Counted from the first letter of the stretch, positions 17,764-25,860 are shown. The stretch is 64,000 nt of DNA from VXYL01 sp965199875 (GCA_965199875.1 OZ241346.1:2728001-2792000); one strand, 5' to 3'. The notes: generated from the letters alone by a model not told the origin. Translations and numbers: made by a program.

Positions 17764-17954
17764 GGCGACGACTTTGTACCAGGGGTCTATGGCGTGGTCT
17801 CCCTCGGTATTGTGCTGGCGATTCTAGCGCAGGCGACGGTCTACTGTGGCATCATGGTGGCGAAGCTGGAGGTGATCGTGTGCGGTTGCGATGTTCGTAG
17901 ACGTGCCGATCCCGCTGTGCGGGCGAACGCATAGAACTGACATCGGAACACTTG

Positions 17955-18383
17955 ATGGTCTTGACCGCTACCAATCCGACCGGCACCGTTGCCAGAGCGA
18001 AACAGGCACTGCTGGACGATCTGCGCAAACTCGTCCTGGAAGGAGTCGAGCCGCGCCCTGATGGACTGGAGTGCAGCCCGACGGAACACAGCTTGGCGGT
18101 CGCCGAGCAGCTGGTTCTCTCGCTCCCCGACGATGTGGCGATGCCTTCCGCGAGTTTGCCGGACGACGGGGAAATCACATTTGCTTGGCAGGCTGTGGAC
18201 GACCAGGGCGAGCGCTGGCGCGCCGTCCTGGCGATCGCGCCGGACTCCGAGGTCGAGTGTTTCGTGAGGCGCAGTACAGATCACCGTCCCGCGACGCACT
18301 TTCGGACAAGAGCAGGCGTCGGGCCGTTGGGTTTGCCAGACTACATCGTGAGTGCCTTGCGCACGCACTGGCGAGCGGCGTAG
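17955..18383 (+). CDS. Hypothetical protein, first gene of a three-gene plus-strand module
   Basis: A 142-residue soluble acidic protein starting MVLTATNPTGTVARAKQ. The N-terminal half is helical, the C-terminal half beta-rich with DDQGERWRAVLAIAPD. No enzyme motif is visible. It is divergently transcribed from the DUF499 gene; the 190-bp gap holds the promoter region of both. The next gene belongs to a family that I associate with such proteins as an adjacent pair. Role unknown. Confidence 0.65.
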   Translation: MVLTATNPTGTVARAKQALLDDLRKLVLEGVEPRPDGLECSPTEHSLAVAEQLVLSLPDDVAMPSASLPDDGEITFAWQAVDDQGERWRAVLAIAPDSEVECFVRRSTDHRPATHFRTRAGVGPLGLPDYIVSALRTHWRAA

Positions 18384-18453
18384 TTTCTTGCCAGGTTCCG
18401 GCAACCGCAACCCTCACGATGCCGCTGACAGGGTTGCCGATGACGAGACCTTG

Positions 18454-18825
18454 CAGCGGGGCGTCCACGCACATCAGGTGGGTGCCGATGGCGTTCCCTC
18501 AAGCGCCGCTTTTCCTGTCAAGGACTTGACCGACCCAGCGCGAAGAGGCATATCCGTGCATAGACAGTCTCCGACCGCTGGCGCCAAGACTGCGGTCTCC
18601 TTCGGACGCTGGCGAGAGCATGTAGACGCCAACACCGGCGCGGTGCGGGCGATTCTCTCTGAAGAGGGGCGTCAAGCCTTTGAGGTCGACGCAGCCCCGA
18701 CTGCCGAGGACGCGGGCCACGCCTTGGTCCGTTTTGTCGATTCGGCCAATCCACCTGCCTCTCCACGGTTCGAACGCGACAAGCTGCTGGACGTCTTCCG
18801 GCATCCGGGGGTCGAAGCAGGCTAA
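18454..18825 (+). CDS. Hypothetical protein with a VH-x-x-QV...DG...SSAAF N-terminus
   Basis: About 123 residues from a TTG at 18454. The N-terminal pattern (RGVHAHQVGADGVPSSAAF, then VKDLTDPARRGISV) resembles a widespread family of small proteins with RQVHPxxxxDGRxxSQAF and PTxKDxxxLSV. The family resemblance begins upstream of the best ribosome-binding-site-supported start (GTG at 18556, after GAAGAGG), so an upstream start is likely although none is ideal. The stop shares a base with the start of the HTH gene (TAATG), indicating coupling. Function unknown. Confidence 0.55.
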   Translation, partial: QRGVHAHQVGADGVPSSAAFPVKDLTDPARRGISVHRQSPTAGAKTAVSFGRWREHVDANTGAVRAILSEEGRQAFEVDAAPTAEDAGHALVRFVDSANPPASPRFERDKLLDVFRHPGVEAG

Positions 18826-19196
18826 TGGGCCATTCGCCCATGGAGTTGGAAGTCGTCCATATCGGGGGTGTTGCTTGCGCCATCGTTCCGCTCAAGGACT
18901 ACGACACCCTGCAAGAAGCCCTTGAAGCAGCCGCTGACGCCGAAGCGTTGCGCCTTGGCCGCACGGATGAGGTCATTTCCATGAGCATGGCGGACCGCCT
19001 CTATCGGGAAAACGCCGTCAAGGTCTGGCGGGCGTATCGCGGCATAACCGCGACCGAACTCGCCGCGGCGGCGGACATCTCCAACTCTCAGCTCTCGGCC
19101 ATCGAGAGCGGCGACAGCGGCGGTTCCGTGGCCGCGTTGCGGCGAATCGCCAGAGCGCTGGAGGTGACGGTGGACGATCTCCTCGGCGTTCCGTAG
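18825..19196 (+). CDS. HTH (XRE-type) antitoxin-like regulator
   Basis: A 123-residue protein. Residues 1-60 resemble the N-terminal domain of antitoxins that neutralise RelE/HigB-like toxins, and 65-120 form an XRE helix-turn-helix (KVWRAYRGITATELAAAADISNSQLSAIESG). It probably autoregulates a promoter. The usual RelE-type toxin gene is absent next to it. It is coupled to the preceding small gene through a one-base overlap, suggesting it now regulates that module. An alternative start at the second Met (18840) is possible. Confidence 0.75.
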   Translation: MGHSPMELEVVHIGGVACAIVPLKDYDTLQEALEAAADAEALRLGRTDEVISMSMADRLYRENAVKVWRAYRGITATELAAAADISNSQLSAIESGDSGGSVAALRRIARALEVTVDDLLGVP

Positions 19197-19236
19197 GACC
19201 GAAGACCGGCAAGAGTGCCCCTCCACCGATCCACCT

Positions 19237-19743
19237 ACTGGGTCGGCGCACGATCCGGCATCCACTCGGCCTTGGCGAATCCGTTCAGCAGTTCGTTGAT
19301 TGCGCGATGGCCGGCGTTGGCGCGGTGCAGCGCTGCGACGAGGATGGGCCATGTGTACCTCTTCCAGCCAGCCTCGCATCACGTCGCCGGACGTGGCCCC
19401 CGCGCCCACGCGCAGACGATGGCGCATTGGCGAACACTCGGCCGCGGCGACCGCACGGCGGCGTAGAACTCCTGCGCGTTGGGCGGCTCTGGCCAGCCGG
19501 CGCAACTCGACGCCAGCCGCGCCCGCACGGAACGGCTGTTCGGGCCGGTCTCGTGGTCGGGAATGCGGTCCACCGCCCGGCGCTCCGCCCGGTCGGGGCG
19601 CGTGTCCGGGAATGCCTCCGGCGGCAGCAAGGGGCACGGCGCGCGTTGATGGCCTCTGGTGATGCGGATGCCCTTCAAGCCGCTCTTCACTTGGTGCCCA
19701 GCGCCTCCAACCGCCCCTCTGCGACGATGGCCAAGCGGATCAA
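19237..19743 (-). pseudogene. Decayed TOPRIM-like (DUF4276-type) partner of the AAA ATPase
   Basis: A TTG overlapping the ATPase stop opens with IRLAIVAEGRLEALGTK and then a stop. IRLAIVAEG is how DUF4276/TOPRIM-like ATPase partners begin. Further down the same strand, after frame breaks and one in-frame TGA at 19379-19381, a coherent C-terminal stretch follows: GWKRYTWPILVAALHRAN, then AINELLNGFAKAEWMPD. No frame is open across the whole interval, so the gene looks inactivated by deletion and frameshifts. The 540-bp region holds no other convincing gene. Confidence 0.45.
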
Positions 19744-20870
19744 GGATAGCCACCAAGCAGATGGCTCCACCATAGCTGGCCAGAGGAGTGGTCATCCAGC
19801 CACTCGCTGAAATCCTCTTCGTTAAAGCGTTTCGCTTCCGTTCGTCCATCGCGCATTTCGAGCACGACGATGTCGTCAAGCCCGAAGGCGTCCACGAAGT
19901 GCGGCGATTGGGTTGCCACGATGACTTGGCGCCGCTGCGACAGAGACTTGACCATGTGCGAGACCAGCGAGGTTGCGAAGGGGTGCAGGCCCAACTCCGG
20001 TTCGTCCAGCAGGATGATGCGGGGGAGCACTTCGTCGGGAAGACTCAACAGCGTCAACAGGCAGAAGCACCGCAGCGATCCGTCGGAAGTGAGGTGCGCC
20101 CCCAACGTCTGCCCGGTGGTTTTGGCCCGCCATCGGAGGATGGTCTTGCCGTACTCTTCCTCAAGCTGAAAGTCGTCGAACTCCGGCAGCACTTGGCGAA
20201 TGCGCCGGCAGATCAGCTTGTACTTGGAGAGGTGATGCTCCCGCAGACGCAGGAGAACGGGGCCTAGGTTGCCGCCGTGTTCAAGGAGACGGTGACTGTC
20301 CTCCACATCCCATCGTTTCTTGATCGGCGCATCGCGCGACGTGTCGTGGAACTGGTAGATGGAGCAGTCGCGCAGAAAGTCGACTGCGGCCTTGGCTCGC
20401 CAATCGGCGTTGTGCGAATGGGCAACGTGGAAAAAGCCCGACTCGATACCGCTAGGGTACGGCCCGTAGTTCAGTCCGCCACGTCTGTCGTGACGTGTGA
20501 AGTGAAATTCCTCATCCTCGAACGTCAGCCGGTCGTCATCAGTGCAAGAGAGCGCGAAGGACAGGTCGTTGATGCCGAGGCCAGTGTGGAAACGCACCGC
20601 TGCATGGATCTGCCGCGTCTCCCGCTCGCCACCGAACAGTTGGTCATCCGCCCCACCCCGCTGTGCAACGAAGCGTGCCAAGCCATGCCGGTACGTCTCC
20701 CTGAGCATCTCGAAGAAACGGAGAATGTTCGACTTCCCGGCGCCGTTCGCCCCGAGCAGCACCATAGGGTTCGGGATGTCGTCCAGCTTCACGTCCGCAA
20801 GGGAGCGGAACCCCTTGACGTAAACCGACTCGATCCGTTCGAGCACGGTGTCGTCTTTCCCGTCGCTCAT
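19740..20870 (-). CDS. OLD/RecF-like AAA ATPase
   Basis: A 376-residue ABC-type ATPase of the AAA_15/AAA_21 class. Walker A is LLGANGAGKSN (G40-S47) right after a beta-strand with SVYVKGFRSL. A signature-like TSDGSLR lies at 261-267, and Walker B with the D-loop is RIILLDEPELGLHP (D289-E290). The H-loop ATQSPHFVD follows. Such proteins usually work with a TOPRIM-like nuclease or DUF4276 partner in phage defence; the downstream partner here is decayed. Its ATG overlaps the TGA of a relic of the DUF1156 3' end (ATGA), showing that it was once translationally coupled to a DUF1156 gene. Confidence 0.85.
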   Translation of the reverse strand: MSDGKDDTVLERIESVYVKGFRSLADVKLDDIPNPMVLLGANGAGKSNILRFFEMLRETYRHGLARFVAQRGGADDQLFGGERETRQIHAAVRFHTGLGINDLSFALSCTDDDRLTFEDEEFHFTRHDRRGGLNYGPYPSGIESGFFHVAHSHNADWRAKAAVDFLRDCSIYQFHDTSRDAPIKKRWDVEDSHRLLEHGGNLGPVLLRLREHHLSKYKLICRRIRQVLPEFDDFQLEEEYGKTILRWRAKTTGQTLGAHLTSDGSLRCFCLLTLLSLPDEVLPRIILLDEPELGLHPFATSLVSHMVKSLSQRRQVIVATQSPHFVDAFGLDDIVVLEMRDGRTEAKRFNEEDFSEWLDDHSSGQLWWSHLLGGYP

Positions 20871-20957
20871 TTCGGTACCACCAGCAGCATGGCGTCCAGC
20901 ATCCTTTTCTCTTGACTGTCGCGAGGATACAAGGCGGTGAGGGCGTTGGCGAAACGC
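20867..20957 (-). pseudogene. Relic of the 3' end of a second DUF1156 methylase gene
   Basis: About 91 bp encode the end of a DUF1156-like protein (ALTALYPRDSQEKRMLDAML, then VPK and stop). They match the 3' end of the intact gene at 22158-22250 at roughly 85% by eye, including the stop codon position. The differences are largely consistent with separate evolution of two homologous genes. The relic is cut off at about 20957, where the sequence leading to the 67-residue gene begins. Confidence 0.75.
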
Positions 20958-20974
20958 GGGCAAAGCGCAGCCGG

Positions 20975-21178
20975 CTAGTTTCGACCGTACCGGTTGCGCG
21001 CTCTCGTCTCGTTCGTCCCCAGCGGTGGTTCCAAGCTGTATCTCGGCTTAACCACGACGCCAAGCTTCAAGAGTTTCCGCTCCAACTCTTCGTACGCATC
21101 CACAACGCGCCGATCAACCATCGGCTGCCGCTTCAGGGCATCCTTGTCCAAAGCAGGGCCGGTCGGTTTCGTTGACAT
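20975..21178 (-). CDS. Small partner protein of the SDP-type protease
   Basis: This 67-residue protein begins MSTKPTGPALDKDALKRQPM and is rich in Lys and Arg with a central helical stretch (VDAYEELERKLLKLG). Its start overlaps the protease stop by one base (TGATG), so the two form a coupled unit. GC is low like the protease and unlike neighbours, which supports joint acquisition. No domain recognised. Confidence 0.7.
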   Translation of the reverse strand: MSTKPTGPALDKDALKRQPMVDRRVVDAYEELERKLLKLGVVVKPRYSLEPPLGTNETRARNRYGRN

Positions 21179-22026
21179 CAGAAGTACCTCCTTGAGTGAA
21201 TGACCGTAAACCATTTCTCACGCTGCATAAAGTCTTCAAGCAACGCGAAATAATCACGTATGTGGCGGTACAGTTTCTCGTTGTCTTCAAGAGCGTCGAT
21301 CTTTAGGTTGACTTCGTTTCGCAGGGTCTCCCTATCGATAGCTCGACCGTGGGAGTGCCACCTGTCTGGATCGTTCAAGAGGCGAGCGATTTTATCAGCA
21401 CGATCCTTCTTCATCTTCTCGGACACTTTTCTTCCCTTCGTCTCGGTCTTGTGCCAATTCTTGAACTTGTACGTCGATAACCACCTCACCAGCAGCTCGT
21501 TGGAAAGCGCGCGGGCTTGATCGAACTGATACAAGTCCCCGAGATCAAGCTTGTTGATTAGGGCATACTCTGCCGTAGTGAGTTCGTCGTCTATCGACTT
21601 CTTGTTAAGTCGCTCAAACTGGTTCAAATAGGAGAGCGCAGGAACTAGCTTCCCATCCTTCTCGATTTGTGGGTCTATTGGCCCCAAACAGGAAAGGTCA
21701 TCCATCATGATCCGATCCGCGCTCAGCGCTAGTATCGTGCCGGCTGACATCGCACGGTCCGGCACGATCACGGTAGCGTTTTCGTACCTAGATCGTATTA
21801 CGGTCACCATTCGTTCTACGACCTCCACAACGCCACCCGGTGTGTCGAGAATCACAGCGACCGATTCACGCCGACGGTCCAAGGCGTCCAAAGCGTCGCG
21901 GAGGCGCCGCTCGTGGCTCGGGAGGATGGGGCCCACGAAGGAGACCACATCGGCGGACAGCGCTGCCTCCATGCTGACCAAGCCTTGGTCTAGGTCAGCT
22001 TTAACTCGCTTGTCAACTGGTCTCAC
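21178..22026 (-). CDS. SDP-type (ClpP/SppA-fold) serine protease
   Basis: A 282-residue protein of the serine-dehydrogenase-proteinase/ClpP-crotonase fold. Diagnostic segments are VAVILDTPGGVVEVVER (57-72), VIVPDRAMSAGTILALSADRI with the nucleophile S94, and SCLGPIDPQ (112-120). There is no signal peptide or membrane segment, so it acts in the cytoplasm. The C-terminal third is Lys-rich and helical. It forms a two-gene unit with a 67-residue protein. Low GC marks it as an import, lodged between the intact DUF1156 gene and the DUF1156 relic. A defence role is suggested by location only. Confidence 0.8.
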   Translation of the reverse strand: MRPVDKRVKADLDQGLVSMEAALSADVVSFVGPILPSHERRLRDALDALDRRRESVAVILDTPGGVVEVVERMVTVIRSRYENATVIVPDRAMSAGTILALSADRIMMDDLSCLGPIDPQIEKDGKLVPALSYLNQFERLNKKSIDDELTTAEYALINKLDLGDLYQFDQARALSNELLVRWLSTYKFKNWHKTETKGRKVSEKMKKDRADKIARLLNDPDRWHSHGRAIDRETLRNEVNLKIDALEDNEKLYRHIRDYFALLEDFMQREKWFTVIHSRRYF

Positions 22027-22094
22027 GGCGCATCATCTCGCCAGGTTGCCCTTGGCGCTGGAGTGTACCACCCATGGTTGGCGAAGCGGCGCAC

Positions 22095-22158
22095 TTTCAC
22101 GTCTGGCTGTCTGCCTCCGAGCCCACCATAGCCTGCCAGCGTGCCAATGCGACCAGCT
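22095..22158 (-). pseudogene. Possible scar of a deleted AAA ATPase copy downstream of DUF1156
   Basis: Directly after the DUF1156 stop the sequence reads ATGAGC, the same six bases that start the AAA ATPase at 20870. It then passes within about 20 bp into a stretch (around CTGGCAGGCTATGGTGG) resembling the 3' end of that ATPase. This fits an internal deletion that left only the two ends. The match is short and imperfect. Confidence 0.3.
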
Positions 22159-25112
22159 CATTTCGGCACCGCCAGCAGCATGGCGTCCAGCAGGCGTTTC
22201 TCTTGGCTGCCGCGAGGGTACAGGGCGGTGAGGGCGTTGGCGAGGCGCAGGAAGGTGGGGCCGCGCTCCTGTTCGGCGTGGATGAGGGCGCGCAGCGCTC
22301 CGGCGTGGCCGCTCGCTTGCAGGAGCATGGCGGCGTGCAGGCGGTCCAGGGTGGTGGCGCCTTGGGTTTGCAGTTCGGCGTCGCTGTTCAGGATGGAGCG
22401 GGCGCGGGGACGCCGCGGGCCGCGCTCGCCGTCGGGGAAGAGCGAGAGTTGGCGGTCGGGGTTGGCGTCGCTCTCGATCCAGTCCGCGGCGGAGGCGGCG
22501 CCGTCTTCGCCGAAGAGTGCGCGGGCGCGTTCCGCCACCGGCAGCAAGCGCACGGCGCCTTTGGCTTGGGCGACGATGCGGCCGGTCCAAACGTCCAAGT
22601 CGATGCCCATGGGCTGGGAGAAGCGGCGCACCACGTCGAAGGGCAGGCTGAAGCCCTTGGCGGCGGTCCGCGCCACCGCTTCCTCGTCGGGTTCGTCGTC
22701 GTCGGCGGTTTCCGTGCTTTGCAGCGTCCACAGGAACAGCGCGGTGAGGCGGGCATCCTCCTCCAATGCGCCTTGCAAGGGCGCGTCCGCGCCGGCGCTC
22801 GCCGTGCCGAGCACCTCCTGCAACGCCGTGCGCCCGACCACTTCCCAAACGCGCTCCAGATACTCCGCGAGCGCCACCGTTCTGCCATCGACGGTCTCCA
22901 CGGCGCGATAGCGGCTGTAGATTTCCAGCGCCGGGCCGACGCAGGCGAACACCAGATCGGCGCCGCGCACGCCTTCGCCTTGCAGCCGGCGCATCCAGTC
23001 GGAAACGCGCTTGGGGAGTTCGCGGAGGACGTCCGCCCACTCGCCGATGGGGGCGTCTTCGGGGCGGGGACGGCAGATCAGGTGGACGCTGGTGGCTAGG
23101 GCGGCGGAATCGCGGGCTCGGAGACGGGTGGCGCTCTCGGTAGCAATTGGCCAAGAGCCAGTGATGGTCCAGCCGCCGCTAATCACACCGGCAAGCAGCG
23201 CTTCCCAACCTTCAGTGGTCTTGTGGGCAAAGACTATTGAGCCAATACCTTCTTCGCTTAGCACTCGGCGACCTTCCGCGAAGGCCCTGCCCATTACTTC
23301 TTCGAACCATCTGCGATCTTTTGGTTGTCCGTTGACTTGCTTGGTCTCGTCTTGGACAGCTTCGGCGATCTTGGGAGAAAGCAGATTGTCGCGATCGAAG
23401 CGGTCACGCAACAAAGGGAGATCGGGCAACGTGCGCCTTAGCCAGACGAGAAAAAAGTCGGAAAGATCGGAGTAAGGTATCGCATCGTAGTAAGGCGGGT
23501 CCGTAAACCAGATCCCAGCAGCTTGGTCGGAAAGCGGATTATCGGTTGCTTCCGCCTGCTGAAGTTGACCTGAAGCGGAAGGTCGGGCAAATTGTATGAC
23601 CTCGCAAGTTGCATCGATACCGGACAAAAATACCCCACGCGCATTGCTCTTGGGCGTCGATTCACAGAAGTCCCACACAACTGGAATAGCTTGGCGCGCA
23701 AAGAGATTGACAGGATTCTCCGCGTTCGCCTCCCAGCGGGCAAGAGAGTTGTTGCCATCCGCCATTCTGCCTAGGAGCAATGCGACTAAGGTCGCTAGAG
23801 TTTTTCCAATGCTCGACATGGGCATTGTCGCTGATCGACCCAACTCCGCCAACGCGACCTTCTGCCGCGCCGTGAATAGGTCGCCCCACCGCATCATGCC
23901 GTAGCGCTGCACCCGAAATCCTAACGTACCAATCGGCGGCAGCGGTTCGTCCGGCGCCGGACAAAGCCCTGCCCCACCGCCCTGCTCCCACACCTCGAGG
24001 AATCCATCAAGCCGGGACTGCGCTCTCCGCACCGCCGCGTAGTCCGCATCCGTCGGCAGCCGATAGTGCCGCCCCATCTCGCCGGGCTTGAGCGTCACCA
24101 CCGCCGTCATCCGCGCCCCGCCAACGCGCTTCCCCGCCTCGTCGAAGATCGCGTCCGCACCGCCCCGCTGTTCGCCGAGTTGCAGCCGCACCCGTTCCGG
24201 TGGCAGCACCGTGCCGCAACACAGACAGGTGGCCTTCGCCCGGCTCACCGTGCCGCCATGCACTTCGCTCTCGACGGTCGGCTTGAACACCTCGAACGCC
24301 ACTTGCGGCGGCGCGTCCTGCCGCCGCACCACGCCGGGCTTGAGCGCCCGCTTGCGCTTGTCCTTCCTGCACAGCCAGAACGAGCGCATGAGCGGAATCT
24401 CCGCGCCGCAGTCCGGCGCTTCGCAGCGCACCGTGCGCGCCCAGAGGTACGCGATGGGCGTCGCGCCGTCCGGGTCCTTGGGGTAGAGGTCCGCGAGTTC
24501 CTTCTCCGCCGCCGCCTTGATCTCCCTGCCCGCCTTGCGCAGTTCGTCCGCGAGCTTCGGCCCGTGGCGCGGGATGTCCTCCAGCATCACCTTGAGGATC
24601 AGGCAGGCCACGGGGTTCAAGTCGCTTGCGAACGCCTCGCAGCCCACCCGCAGCGCTTCCAGCGGAATGGAACCGCCGCCGGCGAACGGATCCACCACCA
24701 GCGGCGGCTCCTCGCCGTGCGCGGCCTTCACCAAGGCGCGGCTGGTCTTCAGATAGGCGGGATTGGCCGCCACGTCCCAATTGGCGAAGTCCGCGATGAA
24801 CTTCAGCAGAATGCGCCGCAGCCCGTCGTCCGTCTCGATGGTCTGATCCCACCCCCGCGGCCGCCCCTCGTGCCGAAGCAGCACCCGCCGCGCGTCTTCC
24901 TTGAACGCCACCGGACAGTGTTCGTCGCACGGGTCCGGCAGCAACAGCGCCATCAGCACCGCCCGACACGACGCCAACGGCCGCCGCGCCCACCACAGAT
25001 GCAACGTGCTCGGATGCCCATGCCGAATCGACTTCTCCCGCACCGCATGGCGCGAAACTTCGGCGATGGGAAAGTCGACCTCGGCCAGGCGCTTGCAGGA
25101 CTTGGGGATCAT
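22158..25112 (-). CDS. DUF1156 DNA adenine methylase of a defence array
   Basis: A 984-residue protein. The N-terminal DUF1156 domain covers RLAEVDFPIAEVSRHAVREK and the STLHLWWARRPLA segment. The SAM-binding motif DPFAGGGSIPLEAL is at 141-154, zinc-ribbon-like cysteine pairs lie near 210-300, and the catalytic DPPYYD begins at D538. It should methylate adenine (or an amino-cytosine) and mark host DNA. Its partners on the same strand are the SNF2-DUF3883 helicase and the DUF499 ATPase. Residues about 404-654, which include DPPY, are encoded by clearly lower-GC DNA than the flanks, suggesting a recombined central segment. Confidence 0.9.
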   Translation of the reverse strand: MIPKSCKRLAEVDFPIAEVSRHAVREKSIRHGHPSTLHLWWARRPLASCRAVLMALLLPDPCDEHCPVAFKEDARRVLLRHEGRPRGWDQTIETDDGLRRILLKFIADFANWDVAANPAYLKTSRALVKAAHGEEPPLVVDPFAGGGSIPLEALRVGCEAFASDLNPVACLILKVMLEDIPRHGPKLADELRKAGREIKAAAEKELADLYPKDPDGATPIAYLWARTVRCEAPDCGAEIPLMRSFWLCRKDKRKRALKPGVVRRQDAPPQVAFEVFKPTVESEVHGGTVSRAKATCLCCGTVLPPERVRLQLGEQRGGADAIFDEAGKRVGGARMTAVVTLKPGEMGRHYRLPTDADYAAVRRAQSRLDGFLEVWEQGGGAGLCPAPDEPLPPIGTLGFRVQRYGMMRWGDLFTARQKVALAELGRSATMPMSSIGKTLATLVALLLGRMADGNNSLARWEANAENPVNLFARQAIPVVWDFCESTPKSNARGVFLSGIDATCEVIQFARPSASGQLQQAEATDNPLSDQAAGIWFTDPPYYDAIPYSDLSDFFLVWLRRTLPDLPLLRDRFDRDNLLSPKIAEAVQDETKQVNGQPKDRRWFEEVMGRAFAEGRRVLSEEGIGSIVFAHKTTEGWEALLAGVISGGWTITGSWPIATESATRLRARDSAALATSVHLICRPRPEDAPIGEWADVLRELPKRVSDWMRRLQGEGVRGADLVFACVGPALEIYSRYRAVETVDGRTVALAEYLERVWEVVGRTALQEVLGTASAGADAPLQGALEEDARLTALFLWTLQSTETADDDEPDEEAVARTAAKGFSLPFDVVRRFSQPMGIDLDVWTGRIVAQAKGAVRLLPVAERARALFGEDGAASAADWIESDANPDRQLSLFPDGERGPRRPRARSILNSDAELQTQGATTLDRLHAAMLLQASGHAGALRALIHAEQERGPTFLRLANALTALYPRGSQEKRLLDAMLLAVPK

Positions 25113-25135
25113 GCCGGATGGCGTGGGGGTGAGGT

Positions 25136-25606
25136 TCAGACGGAGAGGGAGACCATGCCGTCGGTACCGTTGTAGACAAGCACTGCCTCCTGCAGGAGGT
25201 CGCGCCCGATGAGCGCGATCAAGTTCTGGCCGTCCAAGTTGGCACCGAGCGCATACTCTAGATTAATGGCGGTGAAGTCGGGGATGACGAGCTTGCCGGC
25301 GAATACCAGCACTTCGTGCTCGGCATGGGATGCAGACGTCATCACTGTCTTGTCGATTATCGGCAGCCCCGCCTTGGTGGCAGCCTGGTGATCGACGCAT
25401 GTGCCGCTGGCCCCGGTGTCGATCAGAGCGAACCCGTTGATCGCATCAGGCAGCGGCGTCCCTTTTCGCGCCAATGTTTGCCCATGCGAATCGGAGACCA
25501 TCAGTGTTGTTGGTATGAGCGGCCCGCTCTGCGTTAGGCCAGCGGGGGCAGCGACGGTACGGCCCGCCCGATCAGTCGTTTCGGCGCGAAAGTTCAGCGT
25601 TGGCAC
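25136..25606 (-). CDS. Retropepsin-like aspartyl protease
   Basis: This 156-residue protein has the single catalytic motif FALIDTGASGT (D63), characteristic of bacterial retropepsin-like proteases that dimerise to form the active site. The C-terminal LIGRDLLQEA matches the second conserved hydrophobic-Gly segment. It has no signal peptide. It overlaps the upstream DUF5678 gene by 13 bp, so the two are a unit, and it ends 23 bp before the DUF1156 start. Target unknown. Confidence 0.8.
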   Translation of the reverse strand: MPTLNFRAETTDRAGRTVAAPAGLTQSGPLIPTTLMVSDSHGQTLARKGTPLPDAINGFALIDTGASGTCVDHQAATKAGLPIIDKTVMTSASHAEHEVLVFAGKLVIPDFTAINLEYALGANLDGQNLIALIGRDLLQEAVLVYNGTDGMVSLSV

Positions 25607-25860
25607 TGTAGCAGACCCAAGGACAACGCTGGGGCGGTGAACTTTCTCTGCTTATCGCCGGTTCGCCGAACTAGGAAGGGACCGCGCCCGTACTGGCGGA
25701 CACCCTCTCCCACGGCTTCCGAATGGCGCTCGAAGTCGCCAATCAGCTGGTCTCCGTAGATCAACACGAAGCGGTTGGGGTATTTCAGCAGCAGTTCCTC
25801 GGCGTGCTGGTCGTAGTAGGCGATCTCGGCCTTCAACAGGCCCTGAACGCTGGTTGCCAT
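25594..25860 (-). CDS. DUF5678-domain protein
   Basis: An 88-residue protein whose core (LLLKYPNRFVLIYGDQLIGD, then GEGVRQYGRGPFLVRR) matches the short DUF5678 domain often encoded beside retropepsin-like genes. Its 3' end overlaps the protease start by 13 bp. This arrangement suggests a substrate, inhibitor or activator of the protease. ATG at 25860 has a GAGGAAG site just upstream. Confidence 0.75.
   Translation of the reverse strand: MATSVQGLLKAEIAYYDQHAEELLLKYPNRFVLIYGDQLIGDFERHSEAVGEGVRQYGRGPFLVRRTGDKQRKFTAPALSLGLLQCQR

Noticed and set aside
10144..17934. A 2596-codon open frame on the plus strand
   Set aside because: It is antisense to gltB and the DUF499 gene and arises from GC-rich codon usage. 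Composition is His/Ala/Gly-rich without domain motifs.
22033..23154. A 373-codon minus-strand frame overlapping the DUF1156 gene
   Set aside because: A shadow of DUF1156 in another frame, Arg/Pro-rich; only its last portion has possible meaning as an ATPase scar.
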